From Macquaria australasica (taxonomy: Eukaryota; Chordata; Actinopteri; Centrarchiformes; Percichthyidae), in assembly GCA_005408345.1 (NCBI GenBank), contig SEMN01000176.1, positions 126,501 to 190,500 of the forward strand: 64,000 bases of DNA, written 5' to 3'. Position numbers and translations under genes: made by a program. Positions within the stretch are counted from its first letter, which is position 1, and each line of letters starts with the position of its first letter. The notes beneath the pieces are model-generated. The model saw only the letters and a program-made list of their open reading frames with translations. It was not told where the DNA came from and searched no databases. Of the stretch, positions 39,341 through 52,100 are shown piece after piece.

Positions 39341-39932
39341 ATCAACCCATTCTCCACTCATTTATTCAGGTTTTTCCTGTAATTTGTCACTTGTCTGCAT
39401 CTTTGATTTGAAAATGTCAAGGACTTTCATCTTGTCGTTCGGCAGGTATCCGAGTGTTGCATTGGCTGCTTGCTTACTGTCACTATCCTGCATAAACATG
39501 AATCATCCCACCAGAGAAGAGCCTCTGTTATCCTGCAGCACCGCCTCTTCTCCAGCGTTTGACTTAGAGATAAATAACAATGGCCAGTACATACAAACCA
39601 ATATTCAAGGCAAATGTATAACTGGAGATTTTGTAATTGGCTGATACCAATAGCTGACATAATTTTGCACAAAATAACCAACCAAATGTGACCAACAAGA
39701 CGTTCTCAGTCAGTGAGTAGAGCCTTGTGAGAATAATTTCAGAGTATTTCATGATACCTTGCAATCAATTCTACCCAATGCTGTTAACACACCTAACCAA
39801 TGTTCATACGTTTTTAGGCAACAGCATGGGCAATATGCTCCCAGGCAGAACAAGAGATTGGAGCTAAAAAAATCTTCACTGTCACACTGTAGCATTGTAT
39901 TATTATCTGAAACTATTTGCATGGTTTTCTGC

Positions 39933-40770
39933 TAAGGGTGCTCTGATCAATCGGCCACCAATCATTATCGGCATCGGTCTCTATAAAGGCCGATCAGAAG
40001 AGCTGAGATGACGCAAAACACGTGAGACAATTTCTCCGGTCTGGCAGTTCTACCAGGTGTTGAAAAAGACAATAAATTTGCAATTTGCAAGGTGTGTTCC
40101 AAGGAAGTCTCTTGTGGAGGAACGCAACCAAAAAGTTTCAACACTACGATCCTCATCAGACATGAAGGTTAGTCACGTCAAGGAATATGACGAGTTTTTA
40201 AAGACAGCTATCACTAACGCAGAGAGAGAGAGAGCAGGACCGTTTAGCAACTCAATCGCCACTCACTCAGCAGTCGGTAACAGAGACATTGCAATGACAG
40301 CAACCCGACAGCAAGGACAGCAAGAAACCAAAAGAAATATCAGCCAAAATAATGGAATTCATATGCCTTGATCACCAGCCGCTGTCTATTGTGGAAGACT
40401 CATTTATTGTTTATTATTTATTGTTCTAACTTGGTGTGTTGTGCACATTTAGCTTTTATTATAATATTTATTTTATAAAATGTTGTTTATTTTATTCCAC
40501 ATGAAAGCTATATTTATTAAGCTCTAAGTTGCTCCTCAATAACCAAGCGCAGGCTTCTATGGTTTAAGTCTCTAAGAGAGAGAGGGAAATATGTTGCCTA
40601 ATTTTAATACTTAATATACAATGTTGTTAAGAATAGTTAAAATAAATAATGCTACAGGATAAACAGAAGGCTTCAAATAGACCCTGTGATCGGTGATTGG
40701 TATTGGCCGATACTGCTTACTGCATTGCTACTGGAATTTAAGAAAGCTCCAAAATCAGAGCATCCCTAAC
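39933..40770 (+). mobile_element. hAT transposon relic with TIRs and a broken BED finger
   Basis: The termini TAAGGGTGCTCTGAT and ATCAGAGCATCCCTAAC are imperfect inverted repeats. Flanking octamers TTTTCTGC (39925-39932) and TTGGCTGC (40771-40778) agree at 6 of 8 bases, as in an old hAT target duplication. The interior (40,060-40,200) encodes the start of a ZBED-type transposase: AICKVCSKEVSCGG with the Cys pair at 40,086 and 40,095, His at 40,161 and, one base out of frame, KVSHVKEYDEFLK. Only the N-terminal DNA-binding part remains (838 bp overall). Confidence 0.75.
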
Positions 40771-40794
40771 TTGGCTGCATACATTGTTCCCTGT

Positions 40795-40879
40795 ATTTTT
40801 ACAAGTCTCCCAGGCCCTGCTGCTGAACAGCGCCACGCAGCATGGTGCTCACACCTCCCTGCTTCACAGCAGGATGCTG
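40795..40879. repeat. possible dispersed repeat fragment beside the endov 3' end
   Basis: The plus-strand words CTCCCAGGCCCTGCTGCTGAA and CACCTCCCTGCTTCACAG resemble a common fish repeat landmark. Weak evidence. It would lie just downstream of the putative endov stop. Confidence 0.3.
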
Positions 40880-41020
40880 TTACACAAGTGATGAGCACTG
40901 CTCGCTCTGCCTCACAGCTGAGGACTTCAACTTCTCTTTAATCCGATCACTGAATCTTTTGCTTCTTGCTCTGCCTTTTCTCCAGGACGGGCTTCCCTGC
41001 AGACGCTCTGTCGTACAGTC
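40880..41020 (-). CDS. endov: putative endov terminal exon with basic tail and stop
   Basis: 47 codons including the stop, open from an AATCAG acceptor-like site and in phase with exon 7. The product begins DCTTERLQ and has a basic middle (RKGRARSKR). Family members have Ala-Asp-Ile-Cys-Ser-Arg-Glu at this point, so DCTTER can be read as a diverged version lacking two residues. The intron would be only 63 nt and mostly CA repeat. Without splicing the frame reads through and inserts about 21 residues rich in His-Thr. Total length with the exon is 280 residues, close to human. Alternatively this is chance open sequence and the real last exon lies elsewhere; I saw no better match down to base 1. 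Confidence 0.42.
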   Translation of the reverse strand, partial: DCTTERLQGSPSWRKGRARSKRFSDRIKEKLKSSAVRQSEQCSSLV

Positions 41021-44000
41021 CTGATTGGTGAACTCACTGTTGATTGAAAGTGTGTGTGTTTGTGTGTGTGTGTGTGTGTGTACCTGTCTGATGGGCTCTG
41101 GGACACGGTAGCGGCAGCAGGAGTGTGTGAGGCGTACAGCTGTGTCCACACTGATCTTGTGGCCAACGGACACGTACACCGGCTTACAGCTCTTGTCGGA
41201 GCTTCGCAATGCCTGGACACAAAGACAAATGTCTCTAGCAACTTGTCCACATTTCTCTCTCGCTGTGATCGTGATCGTCGTACACATTTAGTTGAGTTTG
41301 ACTTTCTAGCAGGGTGGGTGTTCTTTGAAGTGAGCAGCAACAAAACAAAACCTTTTGTTAAAAGTATTTGTTTCTATTTTTTGTGTGTCTGTCCTTTGCT
41401 GCACACCTTTCCGAGCACTTTGCCTGAGGCGGCTGTGAGTGGGAAGCTGTCTCCTCCTTTCTGTAGAGCAGCTATCTGCGGAGGCAAAGAAACAAAAATC
41501 AAAGTAAAAAAAAAGATGTACAGCATGCCAATACAAATAGCAGCAAACTGAAACAAACTATTAACCTGCTGTGGAGGCTTCACACTCTCCTGTTATTCTT
41601 TAACCTTTGTGTGACCTGACTTTCATGTATTTGGAGCTATGGTATGCTTCAAAACGTATATCAGTATTTACTGTCTTCATATTGAAATGTTTTCTTAAAA
41701 ATACATAAAGGAATATTCCTACTGAAACCCAGATTGAAGTAAAAATGTTGAACCTGAAAACATTGCACCAGGATATGTTGTTAATGTGCCAACTTTAGAG
41801 ACATCAGTGAATTACACACACATTACACATTGGACTACAATGCAATGTGTGTGTGTGTGTGTTTTATCAAGGTGAAGCCTTAGTACACTATAAGAAAACT
41901 GTGTTTTTTTCTACCAAGGAGAATGCCATGTACTGACATCCTCTACTGTGGGCCGGGTTAACCATTTTATTTTGAAGAAATTTACAACCGGGTAGGTCAG
42001 AGGCATCATGCAACCAGTGAGACTGCCTGCTGTGGAATTTGATAGTGATGAACAACTTTTTTTTTACACCTGGAACATACTTCATATGTGTGATTAGTGG
42101 ATGATGAACTGCATTTCAAAAAGACCTCTTCATTTTTTCTATAGGAACTAAAGTTTTGGTCTAACAGTCGAAGAGACGGTGCAAAGTCAGATGTAGTGAT
42201 GTGGGCCACTGTTGACAGGTGTGCTGTGGGTTATGGGCCAGAGCGATGAAGGGAGCTTAGCCTCCATGATGGATGGGGTGTCTGCTCTGCTATGACTGAT
42301 TACAGCAAGCAGCCAGCACGGAGACAGGGGCCTCCGATCCCAGCTGGGATGAGGCCAACAGTGTGTGTGAGTGTTTGTGTGAGAGAGAGAGAGGTTTGGC
42401 TCCTATGAAGTAAGAGCAGGACTGAAGCCAGAACAGTAGAAGTCAGAAAGACAGAGCAAGTCATCAATAACACACTAGTTTGAGTTACAGCCAGGCTATC
42501 AGTGAGAGCAAGAGAGAGACAAAGAGAGACAGAGAGGGGAAAAAAAGAAAGTGAGAGGGAGAAAGGGGATGGAGTAGGAGAGGAGGAGAGATACACTGCA
42601 GGTGAAGAGAGATAAATAGAGGGAGAGAGAGGAGGGAAAGACAAATACAGAGGACGTAGGATCTGAAGGACGCTGAGCAGCAAGGAACTTCAACAACAAG
42701 CGTATCATTTTCACAAAATGGAAGGAAAAAAAGAAACTTTTTTTTTCTCCTCTTTCATCCTTTTTGTTTTGTCACAGACCCGGCGCAGATAAAAACACAC
42801 TGCACTCCCCTCCCCTGAAAGCACAGACACATTTACATCTTCTGGGTATTCAGCTGCACGTAACATAGAGCGACTGAGTAGGTAGAAATGGACTGTTTTG
42901 TTCAAGGACACTTCAAAAGGATCCATACATCATTTAATGGACACACTGGCTGTTGAGGGGACTGTACATACTAAAGAGTTATCATCTTAACAAGTCATCT
43001 GGTCCATTACTTACTAAATCTTTTTTTTTTCATCCGACTTGTTTCAAGACTCAAGTGTCACCTTCCTGCACTGGAACAAACTTTTCTCAAACTACAGCTT
43101 CATTTTTTCTTGATTTAAAGGAAGACTTGGGAAATACAGTTTTTTTTTTCTTTCTGAGAGTGAGATGAGCCGTTAATGCTGTATTCATGTCATTGTTTAG
43201 ACTATAATTGAAAGCAACCAAGTCAGAAAAAATGTTCGTGTCAGTTTGTTAGTTGTAATTCCAAGTCAAAGATATCGGGAATTTCTTACAGCTTCAATAT
43301 CTCCCACTTGTACCCGTTTTCCACCAACATGGAACGGGTACCGTTCCGGTTCAAGCACCTAATTTTTGAACAAAAATAAATTGGTTTGGAAGCCAAAAAG
43401 TTGGTTCCCAGCTGGAACCAAAAAACAGCAGGTTTTCCTTGACCTGAGGTGCGAACCGCGACAACATCAGTGGGCGTGTCATATTCTGCAGGTTGGAAAG
43501 AGAGGATGGAGAAGGCAACAATGGTCTACTATGGTAATAGTCTTCTACGTCTTCTTATCATTAATAGCTGGTCCAAAAACAAATATCTGTACTAACAGAA
43601 CAAAAGCTCGCAGGTAATCAATGCGATCTGCCATCTTGCTCCTACTGTTTACTTCCGTTGTGCATTGTGCAACACCTTCCGTTGATGACGCATCCTTGAT
43701 TACAATGGTTCCACTCAAAACTAGTGGAAACACGGGCTGGTTCGCTAGATAGCACCAAGGTTCCAAGAGTCCTGGACGGAACCGGTTCAAGAACCAGAGC
43801 TAGTTTGATGGAAAGAGGGCATTGGTGAAAAGAACAACAGGAGTGTCAACAAAATGGAGGCAAAATGACTGCAAAGCCTCCATCGCTGGCACCTACATAA
43901 AATCCAATATTTACACTAATACGATCGGTTCAGCTAATTTAAAAGAAGCTATACACAGTTTGTTTGTATTTGGTTTCACTTGTTAATGAACTGCTCCAAA

Positions 44001-47000
44001 TCCGTAGCACTGCAAAATGAGCAAATTGAGGCTATTTATATGATGTGACTTCAAGGTTAGCAGTGGAGGTAACCATGCTTGAATATTTCCAATTCTGAGT
44101 AACAGGATGTTTTCCTGTTTTTCCCTTTCTGCCCACATTGCGGGAATGCAGCATAAGTACAGCGCTACAATCAAGATGTGGTTAGCCTAGCTTAGCATAA
44201 AGACAGGAAGAGGGAGAAACAGCTAGTCATCTCTGTCTAAAGTTCAAAAATATGCCTACCAACAAATGTTAAGCTCACAAATTAGCATGTGGTAGCAGTT
44301 TAATCAGTACACAAACAGAAATGTAAAAATGACAATTTGCAGGACGAGTTACATGTTGTCTTTACTTAGTCTTTATGCTAAAGCTAGGCTAAACACATCC
44401 TGACTCCAGCTATGTATTTTAACACACAGACTTGAGATTAATATAGATTTTCTTATTTCACTCTCAGAAAGAAAGCAAATAAGCACAAGCACAAATTTTA
44501 GTATAGATCTATGTACAGGCACAATTGTACCACACCTGGCTGCTTCACTGCAATGACAAGACACAAGTCGCTGTGCCCATTTGTTGTTCGCTACATGCTA
44601 ACCACCTACCGCCTCCAGCTACTTACTTAACGCACAGACATGAGAGGGATACAGATCTTCTCATCTCACTCTCAGAAAGAAATCATATAAGCATATTTCC
44701 TAAAATGCTGAATTATTTTTTTAAGAAAAGTCTTGAAGGTTGAATTATGAGACGAAATACTTTGTTAAGACAAATGAGTTTTACAATTTATCTGTAGCAT
44801 TTTGAATGCAGGACAATCTCTCTAACCACTAAAGGTCATAGTGCCACTAATGTGTGTACATGCACGTAATACTTTTGCTTGAAAATGTTATATTTTGTTA
44901 CATTAATACCTTCAAGGATCTTTGCACCTGCATCTGATAAAGACGCACACACCTTTACTCTCAAGGCTCGCACATTTAATTACAGCAACTGAGGGAAAGT
45001 TCTCTCTCTAACCTTCAGAGACACACTCTCAGACTGCATATTGGTTTTTGAAAACTCTCAGTGTGTTTTTGGAAACTCTTTCTGACATCTAATTGAGCAT
45101 GGCAGCATATTACTTGTCAGTGGTACGTGGTGGTGTGCGTGTAGATCCAGTAATGGCTAATCTCATTTCTAGATGGCTAATTTACTGAAATTTGGTATGG
45201 AGCCTGATATGGCTTGTGTTTCACGGATTACTTCACAGCTAATTTCCCACCAAACGCTAAAGCTGGTGTTGACTTGAGGCGTCGCATTTCTGTGCGTGCC
45301 TGTGGACAAATTACACGGAGCCCCAGAGAGTGACAATTACATCAATATGGACGGGAAGGGAGTTCTAAAATTTCATGCACAGCGAATGATCCAAAGCTAA
45401 TAGCTTGAGCCCAAAGATGCAGCATGGGCGTGTAATGCCGATGCTGCCTGTTACTTAAATGAACCAGTCCAAGCCAGTAGGATTTTGGCACAGAAATAGC
45501 ATCAGTAGATATGCGAGACTGCATCCTCGGAGGTGACCATGTTCTGTGTAAACAAAGAGATCAGATTCCACCCCACGGCAGAGACGAACCAACATTTTCT
45601 GACGCTAAAGCCACAAGCACTAATTGAGGGAGATGGATACACTCCTACAGAGAATTGAATTAGCATGTTACACTACTACATGAAGACCGTTGGGGTTATA
45701 AGCAGAGAGTCTTTTGCCTGCTAATTGAGTTAGCAGTGGCTCGGATGATTGCTGGAGCCATCAATGCTGGTTCCCTTTGAAACTTTTGAGTAGCGCTTGT
45801 CATCAGCATTACAGGAAATGCCCATCACTACTCTTCTACAGATCGGCATCATCTACAAAGAATTTGCATATTGATATTTTCCTCAGGGAATGCACTTGAG
45901 GTCAGTTATTTTCATTTTCACCTCAGAAAAAAACAGGGTTTCTATGAGCAGTTTCTCTCTTCTCTCAATTTGTGTTGGTTTGATCAGGTTACCCTCCCCA
46001 AACACTGAAGTTCCAATTTTATACCATTTTCCAGAGGGGTGACAGATGCATTAACAACACAGTGTGTGTAAATGCATCTACAGTCCACAACTCTCCACCA
46101 CCAAGACTCCTGCGGTGCCTCTTCGGGGCCACACACGGAAAACGGGTATCTCACGGTCCGAGGCTAAACTACAGGGGATCTCAGATAAGCAGTAGGCCCC
46201 AGAGATGCGGTGTGCAGGTCCACCACTGTGTGGACACGCCCTGGCGCCCGTCAACCACTGTCCCAGCTATGGATAAATAGCCCCACTGCCCTTGTGGTAA
46301 GTCGGTTGAGACAAGGCTAAGGGAGCACCCCCTCACAGAAAAGCAATGCACTGGCGGTGCGCAATAGGCGGGCCTTAACAGACAAAGGAGCCTCCTGCAG
46401 CCAAGATGTGGGACCAGTTGTCCTGGGACCACCCTTGCCACTGGGATATACCTCATCATGGTGAAGATAGTGCCATTGGGGATGGCATACCCCCTGTGGC
46501 ACTTTAAAATCTTCTTTGCGCAGGTCCCCACCTCTGACCACAGTGAACACTACAGTCCACCTGTAGAAGAAGTTATGTGAATGTAAAAATCTAATCAGAA
46601 AATAATTTTAGTAGAAATCCTTAGCAGAAATGGAATGACAGTGTGACTGTCTAAACTTCTCTCTTTACCTCCAAATCCTGCTAAATTAGAAAAAAAGACA
46701 ATTTACTCTGTCTATCCTCTTATTTTAGACTCTAGCCAGATGCCTGTTCATCAGGCAGATTTAACTTTAACTTGTTTTTATTCTTTCCTCAACAGGTCAC
46801 CGAGGCTCCAGACTGAAACAAAGTGAACATTTGCATATTAATGAAATCCAGTTTCTGCTGTCCCACAGGTATACTTCGACCAATAGGTATTTGTTCCAGC
46901 TTGATTTGTATTCAAAAAGCTGCATTAGCATTAGCTACACAAGGAGGCCTTGGCTTGCAATAAAAGTCACGCTGTCAAAACAGCACACACACTCACATGC

Positions 47001-47027
47001 ACGTACAAATAGATGTGCAAGTGTGAG

Positions 47028-47063
<36 letters not shown>

Positions 47064-49091
47064 CACGCACATTGCAAAGTAATTGAGGATTCTGTCCTTT
47101 GCTTTGTCCCTCTCTGACATTTCTTTGCTTTTTATATAATGCAGTGAGCAATAAACACAAGAGAAAAAAGTGGTTACACGTTGGTAACTTAAATAATTCA
47201 TCTATTGACTCTTGTCAAGGTTGGCAGCTCTTTTACAGAAACATTTGTGCGTGGCAAGAAAGAACACAAAATATGACGTAGCACATTGGCTTTTCATCAG
47301 CGTTTTTTACAGTGATGTGGTCTGTAAGCCGAGCCACAGACTGACAAAGCTCACCAGCAGAAGGGGGAAAAAAGCAGATGTACAACAAAAAACCTGTGAG
47401 TTCAAGTCGGGATAAAAGGTAGTCTAAAATCTAAGGCTTTGTTCAGACTGCAGGCAAACCAGATTTGTTTCTCAAATCAGATCTTTTAGACAGACTGTCT
47501 GCACTGTTATTTGCAAGTGATCAGATCAGATTTGTGTGTCCAGACATCACCAACTTATCTGAATGGGTTGCTGTGGTAACGATGTAGGCGTCAGTAACTA
47601 TGTACGCTGGTGACACAGAAATGGAGATCCATCATCTCGCCCTCCAAACAATCACGCTGTGAAGTCGCAGTGCAGAACTTGCAATACACTTCTGACATTG
47701 GATGTGACGTCGTCGTTGTGTTGCATTGCAAGTGATGCAAAAGACACTTTGAAATCCGATTTGAGCAGCCAGAGCGTCAGCATCTGTAGAAATCCCATTG
47801 GAATTGCATTTCAAACCACCTCCAAACATGGCTTGGATCAGATTTGCAAAAATCGCATTTCATGTGGTTTTTTGCTGTCCAGACTTTCTAAAATCAACCT
47901 GGATACAATCTGAAGGCAGTCTGAACAATGTCTAAGAGTCTCACCTGTGACTTGTGCTCTTCACTCTTGTACACACCCTGCACCTGCAGCAGGTTCTTGG
48001 CCACGCCCACACATGGCAGCCCTGACAGCACCCCGAGATGACACGCCAGGCCGAACTCTGCAGGGTCCACACAGCGACAATGTCAACTATAAATCAAAAC
48101 CTAGCGCAGAGCAACTTGAGTTGCTTTTGACACAATAGAAATTACTTTGCGTGACATAATAAATACAAATACAACATCAAAATACAATCCAATATTACCA
48201 CAAACACAAACGATTCAGCTACTTTTATTGGAGCGACACACTGTTTGTTTGTATCTGGTTTCATTTGGTAACAACTGCTGCACCAATAGCGTGAAAACGT
48301 TCCCTGGGTCAGTCCAGACCAGCGTGACTTACCTCTGTAGTGGAAGACACCATTCCCATCCACAAACACCACCTGTTCAGAGGGCACACAACACATACAC
48401 AACTGAAAATAATTTACCTATCGAACAAAACAAAGCTAGAGCTATTACCTGTTCATTTTTACATTATGAATAGTGAGTAAAATATGTATCTCTAAAGTCC
48501 TATAAGTTCTGGGCTTGAGCTGTTGTGAAAGCTGTTCAGCATTTTTTCATGTAAACACTTTTCCAAGGTTCTAGGCCTTTTTTACAGCAGACATATTGTC
48601 GTGTCATAGCAGGAAAATCACAGGTGTACAGAATAATGTTATCCATTGATGCTGAGACACTTAAGTGAAGCAGAGGCATCCTTGTGTTATTACTTCCACC
48701 TGTGCTATTCATGATATGACAAGTTGAAATGCCTGCTGTCAAACTTTTTTATCCGCTTATCTATAGTGCTACCACTGTCTGGTACAATGTCAGACATAGA
48801 GTTTGAAATAGCAGAGTGTCTTGAAATCCTGAGTTTCAAAAGTTAAAGTTAGTAAGAGACAAGATCCTCAAACTGATATTCAAACTCTTCCAGCTCCAAC
48901 ACACCGATGAATTCTTGAAGCCAGAGGTGACTCTACAGACATATTTCAGCACTGAATCATAACTCACCGGAAATAACTCACTTCAAATGTTGCAGATAAA
49001 GGGACCAGTGGCCGTATCTGTCCAGGGCTAAATGTCAGTGGAAGTAAAACTGAGTGAGTGAGTGTGTGTGTGTGTGTGTATGTGGTGGGTG

Positions 49092-49133
<42 letters not shown>

Positions 49134-52100
49134 CTTGCACACCTGCGTGCATGATGACAGAGAGACAGAGTGGGAGGAAGCAAGGGAGGCGCGTGGGCTC
49201 TGTGACAAACAGAAGTGAGTGGGTGGGGATGAATTGGAGGCGACTATTTGAGAAACAGTGAGAGGGAGAACAGAAGAGCTTTGTCACAGTAGCTGCTCTT
49301 CATTCAGTGTGTTTAAATGTGCATGCAGTAAGGTAAGGCTTACACCATTTAAACAAGGCCAATAATGTCAGTAAGTTGTCAGTCTTGTTAGGTGTGTCAG
49401 TAATCATTTTAAAAGTCCAAAATGTCCACTCACTCATCTCTTCAGTTCATCCAGATACATCAAAAATGAATGACCACAATTCCTCATCTGTACTTTAAGA
49501 TTAAGGCTAGCATTGCAAGCCGAAATGCTAAAGTTAGCATGTAACATTAGCATGCTTACAGTTAGTATGTTAGTATGGTATAACTAATACTAATACTGAT
49601 TCTAATGTGTAAGCATGTTAGCATGCTGGCTTTAGCTTTATGATCAAAGCACAACTGATTTAAGTTGAGCAAAGTGTGACAATAGAGCCTGACAAGCTCA
49701 GAGATGTCTTATTTGGCCACTGTTTATTGAGGATGAACCGTCTTGATAGCAGTTAACAACATGGGCTCTCCCCTGGTGCCATGCTTAATAGTTCAACATT
49801 TTGGGAAATAGCTTAGCATAAAGACTGGAGGCAAGGGGTACCTGCTAACCTGGATCTGTCAGGAAGAAATATGCCTACAAACACTACTAAAGCCGACTGA
49901 GTCATTTGTATCTTGTTCGTGTAACCCTTACAAAACAGGAGCATCAGTTATTTTATTTAGTTATTTAATTTTATTAGTTTATCCCTTTGCCCAGTACTTC
50001 AGTGCAGCTTCTCTGGCTATAGCGCAGGTTGCCAGATAAAGTTGGCAAGCACAAATTATTTAATTTTTACGTTTCCGTTTGTGTACAGGTTAAACAACTG
50101 AGATATAAAAGTGTTAATTAGTGAGCTTTAGATGTCATAGGCTTCCTCACTCCAGCTCTGTGCTCATAGACCTGAGAGTGGTGTCTCACTCTCAGAAAGA
50201 AGGCTAATAAGCGCACTTACCAAAACATTGAACTATTCGAAATTAAGCCAAATTTGAATCTAATTACATGTGTAATGAACATTCCAGCCACTGCTAGCAT
50301 GGGTGCAGACGTCCAGACGCTGATTTAACTCTTGCAGAATGAAAGAATCAAAAATTAAGCAACGCCTTTTTGCATAGTCTTCAAAACGCTCCTTTGGGGA
50401 ACAAATGACCAAATCACATTTAACACTTCCAAATGTTTACAATTACATTTTCACAATTATACCAGGTGCATGAAGTAATTTGAGGTACTTCTCTATATCA
50501 CACTTGTCATTCGTTTCCTAATTGACAAAGTACCTTGATGAATCCCATGAAACACTCTACAGTTATTACAAGAAGTCCTTAAACAGATTGAAGACATAAT
50601 GTCTTATGAAATATTGAATTTGACCCCATTAATGTGTGTGTTCAGAAGCTGACCTGAGGCAGAAGTTCAGGCTGGTTCCTCTCCAGCCGCTGCAGAGCCT
50701 CCAGGAGGAAGGGGGTTTCTCTGAAGGCTAGGAAGCCAGCGATGTAGGGGGCCGTCAGGGTCACCATCTGACTGTCCTCATACAGCATCTGGTAAAGGGG
50801 AGGGGACAGAAACACTGGTAAATAATTGTATGACTTCTTTTTCTGGCCAACACTGATCCCCTACCTGCTCATTCATTGTGATTTACACTTAAAAAGTGTC
50901 AATTCACTGGGTTTGGATACATACATCTGTGGTCCTGAATGGAGCTCAGACAATGACACTGTCAGAGTTCAGGTGCTGCATGCTTCGGACAAATGCGGCC
51001 ACCCCAGTGTATATGTAAGGGCGAGTCCACAGATGCACACAAGCTGTGCAAGATAATCATTAACATCCCCCATCTGGCACAAAATGAAACATCTGTTACT
51101 TCTTGTTGATTTAAGGCTGTGAACATATTCTGAACATCAGACAAGTTACTCTATTCAAGTTAACTGTTCTGTTCAGAAGTGGACAGTTATAAATTAAGGT
51201 TATACAGCTTTAAAATTGACTTCAGTACACAAAAGGTTTATATTCTGTATTTTTGGTTTCATGACAATGCCCCCCTGTCCGTACCAATTGCAATGCCCTT
51301 AGTTCTCCCTCGACATAGAACAACATTTATTTTCGTATATAGCCGATCAAATCAGTTCTTTTTAAACTTTTAAACTATTTGCATAGAGCAGTAACGTCAC
51401 CATTCTCATTGGTTGACGGTCACAGCACACACCAACACACTACACACAAAAAACAAGCTTTCTAGCCAATATCTCCTCCTAATCTAAAAGCATGGACACG
51501 TGTCTTGTGTTGCACCTTTGCATGCTGAATGAACTACCAAACAAACATCTACTGGGGAAAGAAATTGCACTGCTAACATCAGTTTGAAGGCTAGAAACAC
51601 ATTGAACAGCATAAAAACTAACCTGCAAAGGTCAACATTGGCCAATTTAAATGCTAACTGATGCTAAAGGGTGTGGTGGTTATTGTATCGTCATAACACC
51701 ACTGCTGCTAATAAAACAATGGCTGTGGTCTTTTTTGCTCAGGAAGGTTCCTAACTGAGTGAAATGACCCGGAAGTATCTAAGTGGCAGCCATGATGAGC
51801 TGGTCCAATTCTCTAAAAGCTAAGCTAAGGTGCTTCAATGCTTCCATTCTTATCTCCTTCAGCATAGGATACACTGGGTACACAATTTAGTAATGTTTTT
51901 CCAGTTAGTACGCATTGACAGTTTTCATGCACCTCAGTACCTCTCTATCTTTACACAAACTTATCTTACCATGATGACCTTCTCAGTATCCCATAGAGAA
52001 TCAGCAGGGTTCAGGAGGCCAGAAGTCACTGCGCTCTGGTGTTTAAGCTGTTACAACTACTCTTTGACCAGTTTGAAAATCTTTTTCTGCTCACAATGAG

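Noticed and set aside
39291..39644. Plus-strand frame of 117 codons
   Set aside because: Starts inside a common fish repeat and has no domain or codon bias.
1..40000. Neighbouring gene NPTX1, expected from mammalian gene order downstream of ENDOV
   Set aside because: I looked for pentraxin-domain exons in either strand and saw none; the gene is either farther away or not linked here.
41054..41551. Plus-strand open frame of 165 codons
   Set aside because: It is antisense to endov exons 6 and 7 and begins in a GT microsatellite. The minus strand has the clear homology.
42300..42714. Minus-strand frames of 71-127 codons
   Set aside because: GA-tract artefact inside endov intron 5; Ser/Leu/Pro low complexity only.
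46181..46550. Minus-strand frames over the GC-rich island
   Set aside because: Two overlapping frames with no recognised domain, better treated as a repeat of unknown class.
49059..49130. Regular GT blocks that could look like a repeat-spacer array
   Set aside because: Plain dinucleotide microsatellite with one short interruption; a CRISPR array is not expected in a fish genome.
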